64,000 nt of DNA from Sipunculus nudus (taxonomy: Eukaryota > Annelida > Sipuncula > Golfingiida > Sipunculidae). Each line of letters starts with the position of its first letter. Position 1 is the first letter of the stretch. The stretch lies in NCBI GenBank assembly GCA_026874595.1, contig CM049308.1:92821624-92885623 (forward strand). The letters run 5' to 3'. Position numbers and translations under genes: made by a program. Shown here piece after piece: positions 38,501 through 50,500 of this stretch. The notes below the pieces were generated by a model, which did no database searches, was not told the DNA's origin, and saw only the letters and a program-made list of their open reading frames with translations.

Positions 38501-41500
38501 TATTCGTTAAAATAACAAAAAATACAGGTGGCGCCACCACTTTTCAGGAACTGACAAAACTAGTCATGGTCAATATTCAAGGCAAGATTCATGACAATCC
38601 ATGCATTAACTATCAAGATATTGGAGGTTTTGTATTATATTTTTGATTATTCGGGGGGGGGGGGGGGTACTTTCAAGCCCCATAGCTTGGAGGATATAGG
38701 TCAGTGACCTAATTTCAGATTTCCAAGGAGATTTTTTATTGATCTCCCTGGATATTCACTCAGAAGTTTCTAGGTCCAGCAGTTACGATTTGTGCCCTGC
38801 TAACGGACGGCCGGACCGCCGTACAGATGACTTATAGTCAGCTGAGCTAAAAAATGACTCTTTTAATGGGCATTCATGTAACACTAAAATTTTATTTCCA
38901 AATTTTTTATACGTATACAATATATTATACAATACTGTAATGACACTATCTTTTAGTTGTGTTTCATTAATGTGTGGACACACATTTGGAAATTGTGTGT
39001 GAAAACATTTTAGAATTATGTGTCCACTGTGTGAAACACTGTTTCCTCATGTGGTCTAGCTGGAGGTATGCTACAAAAAAAATAAAAAGATATGATTTTT
39101 GGACCTTTGTATGTTACACACATACATCTTCTATCTGCAGTAGGACACTAGTCTACTGACATAACTTTTCCATGGATAGAAATCATGTGGCTTACCTGTG
39201 GCTAATTTGTGGTTTTGTACAATAAGTGACTGTCTCAGAACTTCAATACTCTCTTTAACCAAACTCAGCTCAGTCTTCTGAAAGTAAGAAAAAGAAAAAT
39301 ACGAATCAAATAATAAAACTGACCTTATTAAATTATAACAAGGCCTACAGGCCTAATGCGAACCTGTGTAATGAGATTACACCAGTTATAATGCTTCAAT
39401 GCTGGACCATAACAATTCAAGAACATGTGTAACATGTATATGTATAATGCAAGTATTAAACATTTAGAACAAGAAACAATTAAGCAAACATCACTGCTGA
39501 AATTCTGGCTTGGGTGAACACAACACAAAAACTAGAATACAGGTAGTCAACAAGCGACTACGTGTATCCGCCAAAATCAGAGTGGGATGGGTGAAGTGAG
39601 GCATGGATTGAGTGGCAAGGGGAAACAAAGTGAGGTGTGTTGCATTATAGCCTGGATATCTTCAGCCGAGATGTGTATGTAGTTTGCGCCACCTACCACA
39701 AAATCAAGAAAGCTGTCCAAGATGTATAAATATGAAAAATTTCAGGCAGATAAGTCAAACCACTACTTAGATATGAGCCATTTAAGCCCTCGGCAGACAA
39801 ACAGATGGACGCTGTGCAAGATGGTGGCAGGTGGCACCACCAATTTTGTGTATGATTACGAGCTATGTAAGATCTATACACATGCAAAATTTCAGGGGGA
39901 TATGTCAAACCAGTCCTGAAACATAAGCCTAAATGTCGGCAGCATATACATAAATGTAGGTGGCGCCACCTGCCATAAAATCGAGAAAGCTATCAAAGAT
40001 GTATAAATATGCAAAATTTTAGGCAGATAAGTCAAACCACCACTGAGATATGAGTGATTTTAGCCCACGGCAGACAAACAGACGGACACTGTGCAAAAAT
40101 GGTGGCAGGTGGTGCCACCAATTTTGTGTATGATTAAGAGCTATGTGAGATCTATATACATGCAAAATATCAGGGGGATATGTCAAACAAGTTCTGAGAT
40201 ATAAGCCTGAATGTCGGCAGCGTATACATAAATGTAGGTGGCACCACCTGTCATAATATCAAGAAAGCTGTCAAGGATCAGGGTTCCTGCACCTCTTGGC
40301 AAAGCAAATTTAAGACCTTTTTAAGACTTTTTAAGACCACCTGACAGAAAATTTAAGACCCTTTTATACATAGAATTCTTTAATGGTCCTACCATGCTTT
40401 AAGACTACTGATGGTCCAAATTGTGATCACTGCAAGTTGGGACTGGTATCATGATAGTCTGTGCAAAAAAAGCAAATAACACAAAAGAACAGACAAAGAA
40501 CATAGAACTCCCAACCCGATCGACTTTTCGTGAATGCATTTAAAATTGATTGTTTAATTATTTTTAAACTGCGTTGCTGCAATCACTGGGCGAGTTAATA
40601 AGTGATGGTATTTTAATATTTATTTTTATGCATTATGGTCACGTAGGGTAAAAATTATTATGGAGTCATAGGCCTACGGATATATATAGGCCTATAGCAC
40701 GCAGATATGTTGCGGCAGAACAGTTAAACGATATATGTGCACGTAAAAGTGTCAGATTTTTCATTCGTTTCGACAGAGTCTATACCAAGCACAAGCATAT
40801 ATCCATTAGCTGGGACAAATCGCTAATGCGGCTTATATCACGCAAACACGTACAAACAACATTCAAGATGTAGGCCTAATTTAAATAATTAGCATCTGGA
40901 GAGAATGAAAACAATAATTGCATGAGCTGTGATCTTCAATGACCGAGAAATTGCATGCATGGGCTGATAAAGAGTCATTCTTCTTAGTTAAATTTCAACC
41001 AAGTTCTGATATAGGGAATTATTCCGCCTTGTCATGCTAAAATAAATAACATTGTCCTTGCGTAAATGAATCTATATATCAACGAATGTCGTAATCACCA
41101 CACGAAAATGACATGCACACATCAGAAAATCACAAATTCACACACAACAAAATCTTCACCAGAAAGAATATAGAAGAGGTCACTAAATACAGTAGTTCTA
41201 TATTAAAGTTTGTTTATATAACAAAAACAAGGGACCTATGGGTCACGACGCTCAGCTGTTATATATGATAAAAAAATATTATTTAGAAATGAGGCACATG
41301 CTGGTTTTGTGTGGAAATAAATATAAGCTGTATTATGAGTTGTTGTTGTTTAGCTTATGTATGATTTTGATAGTACCTTTGGAGACAGGGAAGAGGATTG
41401 ATTTCATTTATTTTATTAACAAATGGAGTACTATTGTCACACAGATTTTGACTTGGCCATATAACTTATAAGCAGAACATATAATATAAGAGTTTAACTA

Positions 41501-44500
41501 TTTATTAAAAAAAATACAAATATTGTCCCAAATATAATTTTTATTAAAAATAATAAGAGAATCATATGTTTTTTTAAAATGAAATATAACTGATATGATT
41601 ATAAAATAATATTACAGAATATATTCATGAATGCATTCATGAATACATTTTGAAAGTATTTGCACGAGTATTCATATATTTTCATTTTTACCTGAATTCC
41701 CATTCTTTATGCAAGAAATTTTATAATGGAGTACAAAATCATATTTGTATTTAAATACAATTACAAAGTATTTGCACAATATCTGGATTTTATTCAGTTT
41801 TCACCAAACAATGATGTTGAGAATCCAGAATATACCAAATTCACACATTTAAATAATGATCATAAGTACCTGGTTTTATGGCTTTTATTTATATTAAAAA
41901 ATAACTGTAAAAAATTCATTTTGGACTAATTTCACATCAATGTACACACTAGACACAGCAGGAATCTAGATTAATATTATCAACTGCATCTTTGTCTAAT
42001 TTCCTTCATATGATCCCTAATGATTAGTAATGAATAATATGATTTACTTCTTTATCATTAAAATTGAACTGAAAAATGCCATAGGTGACTGCATGGTGTT
42101 ATTTGGAATATGTGACAGTCTACCCATCGATACAAGATTCTTATATCATCAGTAACTGCAAGTTAATTTCCTGTTATTATAAACTAACAAATTCCTTTTC
42201 TATTTTTCTTTAATTTGTTATTAAAAACCAATAAAAATTTATTAATTTATTGTTTTTTGTTATGTTCTTGGTTAAAACTACTAGATGAGTTGGGTTGGAC
42301 ACCTGGATCAACTGTGGCTTGCCATAAGCTGCCTGGATTCCATGTATGCCTCGCCTCAAGCGTGCATAATTTGATGAAAGGTCAACAAGGTCAACATACA
42401 GGTGACTCAAGAGGGGCTGGAGAGAGCCAAAGTCTGACAGGGTCTCATAAAAAACATTAATAAAAGCTACAATTTTTGGCCAATTTCTTTCAGCTTTCTA
42501 AACTAAAAAGCTGAAATGCTTATGTGTGCATGATATGAAAATTATATCAACAGTGCTCACGGGAAACAAACGTGCCATGGTCACAGTTGGGCAAAATTTA
42601 AGGTACTAATTTTATATTTATACTAAATAAAATTTGAAAAATTCAGAACTAATTTTGGGTATTCAATTAAATCTTGATTAAATAATGTTACATCCCTGAC
42701 AGAAAATCTCTAGCTTCAGCAATGCTCTTGTTAAGGGAGTAAATATATTTCTTGATTTTTTACAAAGTGCATTATGTTTGGGCCCATAACTTAAAACAAT
42801 TACACAATACTGACATCATTCTGGCATGTGCATAGAGAATGAAAAATATGTATATTATTTATGATTAAAGTCAGATCAGTGGTTTTGATATTAGGCAGTC
42901 TTGAAGTGTAACAATGGGTTTTTAATGGAAAAATGAAGTTTTTCATTAATATCTCAAATGTCCTAGTGACCAAATTCTTGGCATGGTAGGGTATTTTGGA
43001 GACATCTAACTGTATGCCGAATTTAAGGAACTTAGAGCTGAAGCTGGGGAGCTGAGCTCTTGCAAACTGCGTAACACTAGCTTGATGTAAACAATATGTT
43101 ACATGGTGCTTGAAAACTTGATTAAAATCTACAGTTTTTGATCAACTGGTTTCAAATTTTTGGTGTTAACAGTTGAAATGCTAACAAAAACATGCTGTGA
43201 AAATTAAATCCTCAGTACTTACAGGAAAAAAACGTGCCATGGTCAAAGTTGGGCAAAATTTAAGGTACCAATTTTTTATTTTTATTAATATTTTAAAAAA
43301 TTTAAAAGATTTTCATCTAATTTTGGGTATACAATTTAATTTTGATTTATTAAAGTTATATTACTGGAAAAAAGGTCCATAGCATTAACATTTTTTGTGT
43401 TAAGTGATCAAATATCTTTTCTGATTTTTTACAAAATGCATTATGTTTGGGCCCATAACTTTTTTAAATTAAATAATACAGACATAATTTCTGGCATGTA
43501 CATAGGAACTATAAAGAGGAATATTTATGGTAAATATGAGGTAAAACAGATGAGTGGTTTTGATATTAGGCAGTCCTGAAGTGTGAAAATAGGTTTTTAA
43601 TAAAAATTTGAGGTTTTTCCTTAATTTCTCAAAGGAACGAAGTTGCAAACACCCAGTTTTCGGCTTGGTAGGAGATCTTGGAGACATCTAACATTATGCC
43701 GAATTTTGGATTCCTAGGTCTTATGGTTTCAAAACGTGCCACATCTACGGACGGACGGACGGACGGACGGACGGACGACGGACAATGGACCACGACTATA
43801 GCTCAGATGACTTATAGTCAGCTGAGCTAAAAATAATAAATAATAAACTTTACTAAATAAAAATCATTTGACCGGCATAAATTTTCGAAGTGACATGCCC
43901 AGTATTAATGATTCATGAATGAATTAGGGTATAAATGGTCTAACAGTGGTCTGTTGAATCCCATATAGGCCTATATATTCCATAAAATTATATACTTTTG
44001 GCAGTAAAACACAAACATTGAGAAATTTATACTGCTTTCTTATGGGGATTTCATCCATCATATATATTTAATTTGATACATAGTTGTACATTGTGATATA
44101 TTGTAAGCAATTATTAATGTTAAAATTTTATTTTTCCTATATGTGCACATATTATTAAACCCGCAAATCATTCACACTAATCACTATTCCCACATTCAAA
44201 TACAGCTATAAACGGAGGCGGTCGTTCTCTCCGACTCATATGGCCAAAACATTTTTCTGATATCTCCAAAGAATCTGAAATACAGAAAATATGCATTTCA
44301 TTTGAGGAAAACACTGACAACAGGCTACTATCTTTACCTTTTCTTCCTTTTCTTCCTTTTTTCCAGCAACAATTACATTAAAAACATGCCAATATATAAA
44401 CACAGGGCTTGGGTCAATGAACACCATAATTACCATAAACTCAGTTTGGGCTTCCATCACATTCAGGGCGTGATAAATTCATCCAGAGTTCATCCCGGAA

Positions 44501-47500
44501 AATCTTCTGCATATGTGCATGTATTTACGGGGGAATTTTATTTTAAATATAAATTGCAAATGCAGATATTGCGATTACGGAGACGTGAAATTACAATTAT
44601 GGTGGCGTGAAATGTTTTTTCAAGAGTCGTAGGCCTATGACCCACAATATAGCGATCATGCATTCGGAAAATAATGCTGGACTCAAGCTAAAGCCGTGAT
44701 TTTAAATATCTAGGTCCTTAATTAGTACTAAAATGATTAATTTTGAATAAAATTTAACCCAGAAAATTAAAGACATGTAGGCCTGTGACATCCAAAGGCT
44801 TCTGCACAAGACGCGGTCTTGAAACTCCCGCCACTGATCACCACGCCACCTACCTGTTCAAACCGGTTCTTCAGTAGCTTCACATGCTCAGCAGAAGTGA
44901 CCAGTTTTACTGGTGGCGGCACCTTGCGTCCGTTGGAGAGACTAATACGCTTGACGTTTGTAGAGTCTTCATTTATTAGCGGAGGAGTCCTGAGAATCTA
45001 CGGAGATCTTTCTACGACAAGTAACCGCGGCAACTTTTCTAAAACTCTCTCAAGCTTACGTCCCATCAGCGAACATTTTGTGCACATTCATTACATCAAG
45101 AGTGGTAAAATCTAATTTAAGACCTTTTTAAGACGAATGTAAGGATTCCTGGCATTTTTAAGGCCTTTTCAAGGCCTTAAAAATGCAAAATCAAAAATAA
45201 GACCTTTTAAGACTTTTTAAGGCCCCGCGGGAACCCTGAGGATGTATAAACCTGCAAAATTTCAGGTGGATAAATCAAACCACTGACAAGATATGAGTGA
45301 TTTATGCCCACGGCAGGCAAACAGATGGACGCTGTGCAAAAATGAATGCAGATGGCGCCACAAGTTTTGCATATGATAAAGAGCTATGTGAGATCTATAA
45401 ACATGTAAAATTTTTGCCAAAACAGTCAAATGGTTCCCGAGATATGAACTTGGATGTCTGCAGTGTAAATCTGAATGTAGGTGGCACCACCTGTCATAAT
45501 ATCAAGAAAGCTGTCAAGGATGTATAAACCTGCAAAATTTCAGGTGGATAAGTCAAACCACTGACAAGATATGAGTGATTTTATCCCAAGGCAGATGGAC
45601 GCTGTGCAAAAATGGTTGCAGGTGGCGCCACCAGTTTTGCGCATGATAAAGAGCTATGGGAGATCTATACACATGCAAAAATTTTGGCCCAACTGGTCAA
45701 ACGGTTCCCGAGATATAAGCTTGGATGTCTGCAGCATAAAAGTGAATGTAGGTGGCGCCACCAGTCATAAAATCAAGAAAGCTGTCAAAGCTTACCAGGT
45801 GGGTAAGTCCAACCAATGCAGAGAAATGGGTGTTTTTATCCCAAGGCAGATGAACAGATGGACGCTGTGCAAAAATGGTTGCAGGTGGTGCCATCATATT
45901 TAGTGTATGTTATTAAGCTATCCAAGGGCTACATTTGTGCAACATTTTTAGCCTGATTGGTCAAACGGTTCCCGAGATATGTGAGTTTATGTATGGAAAC
46001 AGACGCACATATGGACGCTGGGCAGAAAGGAAAGGTCAGAGGTCAACCAAAAAGCAGTTCACATGTGACCCAATCATAATTCCTAATTTCAAACAATTCT
46101 GCCCAGTGGTTATGGAGGAAACCTATGCAGCAGTGGTGTTGGCATTGGCGTCCGACTGAAAACATAGTTTCCATAAAACTCTGTTTTGGCGGATACAATG
46201 AATGTAGCTGGCACCACCAGTCTTTTATACAACGAACAGATATATATATATATGCCCAATGTCAGACTAATATGTCAAACCCCTCCTGTGAAATAAGCAG
46301 GGACAAACACTGTGCAAAAATTATTGTATTTGGCGCCACCAGTCTTCTACACTATAAAGCTACCTGAAATGTATAAACACGCCCAATTTTAGGCTGATGT
46401 ATCAAATTCCTCTGTAGAAATAAGCAGGCACATACACTGCAATAGTCAATTTTTGTGGCACCACCTCTCTTGTAAATGAGAATACCATCAAAGACGCATA
46501 GACAGGTCAAAATATCAGGCAAATACATCAAACTTCCCCAGAGTTTGATGCATAGGGCTGACAAGGCTTAGGTGAGTAAGGCAGTTGCCCCTGAGTGAAC
46601 TGTGACCAATTGCTGCCTCAAGCTATTGCGTTGAGTGAACTCTTGACCTGCACCTGGCTAGACTGAGTGAACTTTTGACCTGTACCTGGCTGCACTGAGT
46701 GAACTCTTGACCTGTTGCATAATCTGACACAGTTGGCAGTCTGCCAAAGCTATAAATAGATCCAGGGTGAAATATGGTGCCAAATCTGATGCAGTGAGCT
46801 GTCTGCCAAAGCGAAATAGAATGCAGATACTGCACTGAGTGAATCTTTGACCTATACTTGGCTGCACTTCTTCCAATCCTGGCACTGTGGCAAAACTATT
46901 TATAGCGCTGACATCATCTTGGCCAATGGCCAACATCAAGGCACTGGCAATCTACCAATGGTAAACCAAGTGCTGCCATCTGTACACAAAAGTGGTCACT
47001 ACTTGAAATAACTTTGAAATTAATTTTCCTATTACAAAATGCTTTTCAGCTGACTTTTTATAAAAAAAGAAATCAGGAATATATGTAAAATTATTAAAGA
47101 TGCATACTGAATGCAAAATTAAAATACAGATATATCTCACTGATGGCAAATTCTTGAATTAAATTGAGTAGGGATACCAATAATTTATAATCCATGTACA
47201 GTTGTCTTTATATACCGTAAAAAAACGCATATACGTCGAGCAATTTGTTCCCAAAAAATTAATCCAAGAAAGGGGAGTCCACTTATGTGCAGGTCTAGGC
47301 CTGAGAGGCAAAATTTTGCACGAACTTGGTCAAACTGCCTGCCTGAATGTCTTAACTGATTGACAACTAGATATCCGTTTCCGGTGAAGTCAGGTACACA
47401 AGTTCCCCTTTCGGTCCAAAAATAAAGTCTAATAAGGTTTCCGAATATTTTATTTTTCAAATTTTGACCATTCACGCTGTTTTTTTATTTGGATAATGCA

Positions 47501-50500
47501 GTATATTCTAATGTTTGCAAGTTACAAATGAGCTTCACTCACGGGTGATTAAGTACAAGTGCAAGGGGCTTGGGTATTGTGTAATCAGTTGGGATTTTAT
47601 CCAGGGCATCTGCCCCTGTGCTTAAATGTCATGTTTTTATTGATATCTGACACAAACAATCATTAGAAGTTTAAAATAAATGAGCAATGATGGAAGTGTG
47701 AGAAATCCTTGGCTGTTCTATTATCAGGCACCTGCCGATTCTGGGTGTCAGATGATCTTCATTTCTGCAAAATACTTAAAGTATCGACCTGTTATATTTT
47801 TTAATCTTAGAGTCTTTATGATGCCCAATAACTTTTAAATAGATTGTACAACAAAACAAATGACATTTTTACAGTTAAAAAAAAAAATTAGAGTGGTATG
47901 AATGTCAAAAACGAGTAGCCAGTCATACAATTCACCTTTCCCCATTGGCCTGTCACACTACTCTCGATGGCCATGTATGCTGCTTCAGACCTGTTTTGAC
48001 CTCAAGAATTGCTTGATAAAAATTTTTACCTGATATTTACCCTGAAAATTTATAATCGACTTATATGCGAGTTTTTACGGTAGCCACAGAGAGCTGAATA
48101 TACATGATTGTAACACTGCCTGGTATGATGAATAACTTAAATCATAAATCTAAATATTTTAAGAACTTTCTTGTTGGTAATAACCAAAGATAACCTGAAA
48201 TCTAAATGTCTATTGGCATGATGTAATAGATGCTGATAAACTGGTGCCAGGCTATTGTAACAGCATCACACAGCTAACATATATGGTAAAATGACTCAAT
48301 TCAATCTCCATAATTCAGCAAAAAATCATTCATGTGGAACCATTAATGACAATTATTATAAGAATTATTGTAGGGATTATTCTTGTAAAATATTAAACAA
48401 ACTGGATTCAATGGCATCAGTCGAAAAACGTTTCGCAGGTTTATAACTCATATAGGAAGATACAGCAAACTGGCTTAGTTCAGCTTCCCATAACTCAGCC
48501 AAAAAGCACTGAACCAAAACCATTTGAACAAACTTGAATTATCAACATCTGAGGATAATTTATGTGTGAGATTTAAGAATTTGGCCCAGTGGTTTTTGAG
48601 AAGAAGATCTTTGTAGCCACTGAGCTGAAATGGGCTGTTATGGCATATAAGTAAATTCAGCTTCCTATAACTTAGCCAAAAGTCACTGAAAAGAGACCAT
48701 TTGAACAAACTTCAGAAACCACTTCCCTAGGATTATTTCTGTGCTATATTAAACATTTTGGCCATATGGTTTCAGAGAAGACGTCTTTTGTAGCCCTCAG
48801 TATGATTCAGGCACTGATGACCCCGTACAAAAAAGGCTGATGCAGGTGGCGCCACCAATACCTCAATTTCAGATATGACCTATGTGACCAACACTGGCAT
48901 AAAATTTGGTGAGGATAGCTCAAGCCGTTTCTTAGATGGAAATTTTAATATGCTTTTTTTGACAGAAGACACAGTCAACCTCCTGTAACTTGGCCAAAAA
49001 TCTCCGAACTGGAACCATTCAAACAAACTTGAGAGAGATTGTTCCAGGGATCATTTTTGTGAAATATTGGACAATTTGGCTGGACAATTTCGGAAAAGAA
49101 GATTTTAAAAGATTTTTTAGCTTTTTCCCTATAAAATCTAAGAAAATGTAGTTAGCAAAAAAATAAACAAAATCCGATAGAGTTTTTCAGATGACTGATT
49201 ATTTGCAAAACAATTTGGTAATTCTAGCTCCTGCCGTTTTTGGGATAGCTATGGTTAATGTACAGACGACGCATGATGCATGACAGACGACACAAGACGG
49301 AGGACGCCGTACCATCGCATAAGCTCACAGGTTCGCTAAAAAGCAGGTTTATTTCATGACTTACCTTTTCCTCCGCAAAGTATTTTAAGTAGTTGACGTC
49401 TTGTTCCAGAAATGCATGGTGCTAAACCTTCAACCTCTGGTTTTTGTCAGACACAGTCAAAATTAGGTCGCTGCCAGGGCGACCCTAACGCTACTTTTTG
49501 TGTTAGCCTTACAGGTATTTTCACATATTCACTGGGAAAGACCCATGAAGCCCTCAGCCAATCAGGGAAGGGAAAATGATGTATGCATTTCTAGAACAAG
49601 ACATCCACTAGTGAAACTACTTTTCGGAGGAAAAGGTGAGTTTCATTAGGGGACTCTACTGTGCCAGAAAGGCATTGTGCTTACAAGCATCAGACATACA
49701 AAACAGGACTGGAATTACTGAATGGATGGAAAAGTAGAGAAAAAGCCCTGGAGAACACAACCAGAATGACCAGTGGTCTGTATCTACAGACAAGAAACCT
49801 GTGTAATCAATAAACTGATTGCAAGTGATGGCTGCCTAGCCCTGATGAAAAAGGCGTCATTCTCTCTTGGTGAGCAAGCCTGTGCCCTGAGATCCGGACC
49901 AATCAGCTCGGGATCCGAGTGAACCTAGAGGCCAAACGGACATGGGGTCTGATTGGAGAGGACACCATGGTGGAGTCGGATATAACAATACTTTGTCCTG
50001 TAGGAGAAAGACCATCCATAAAAATGCATCGCTGTGGCAGGTACTGCTGGAAACAAGGGATGCAGTGTAAGTCATGGGAATGCTGTCTGTCGCTAGTGAC
50101 GGGGTGACCAAAGTTGGCCCACAGACGAAGGCTTAGGTGGGTACAACTCTTTGCCCAAGGAAGGGAAATCTTCCAAATTTCACTTGGTGGTGGATCTTGA
50201 GGAAGGACTCCGTTGCCTCCCCAAATTCCATATATGTAGATCTAACATTTGGTAAAGAGGCATCAAATGGAAACAACAAGCCTGCATGTGATTGCAATGG
50301 CAGCTTAGCCTCTGCCACCCCCTGGAACCTAGGCAGGTTCTCCGCAAAGGCAGGGTTAGATTTGGCTGCTCTGGCTGTGTGATCAAGAAGATCTGCTTTA
50401 GTTTGGGCCAAAAGGAGGCGCTGTCACCGTTGTTAGGCTTAAATAGTCTGCTTGTTCCTCTGGTTCTTCCTCTGAAGTAGGAGCTGACTCTGTAGGAAAG

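Larger units (their letters stand above)
40279..45238. mobile_element. hAT-like DNA transposon with AGGAT duplication
   Basis: Ends are CAGGGTTCC and GGAACCCTG, flanked by AGGAT at 40274-40278 and 45239-45243. Rejoining the flanks restores the sequence seen uninterrupted near 45510-45530, confirming the insertion. Subterminal arrays of CTTAAAAAGTCTTAA-type motifs occur at both ends. CAGGG ends suit hAT; the 5-bp duplication is shorter than the usual 8 but I recall it in some hAT groups. No transposase is recognised. Confidence 0.72.
39560..46199 (+). repeat. Palindrome-bearing tandem repeat block bounded by TGTATCCGCC
   Basis: The block begins GTGTATCCGCCAAAATCAGA (39562) and ends with the inverse CTGTTTTGGCGGATACA (46181-46197). 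Between are ~270-bp units, each with two GGTGGCGCCACC-type palindromes. It is split by the hAT-like insertion. Related copies lie at 24430-25240 and 58600-59765. Confidence 0.65.
39338..49340 (+). mobile_element. Family 2 element, copy 3, with nested insertions (ATG14 intron 3)
   Basis: It runs from ACAAGGCC, hairpin, GCGAACCTGTG (39338-39370) to CACAGGTTCGCTAA (49340). It contains palindrome-bearing tandem units (39600-40270, resumed 45239-46000), the hAT-like element, GAGTGAACTC repeats (46620-46870), and the TA-flanked element. Segment order parallels copy 2, for example 37135-38487 with 47098-49340. Confidence 0.55.
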
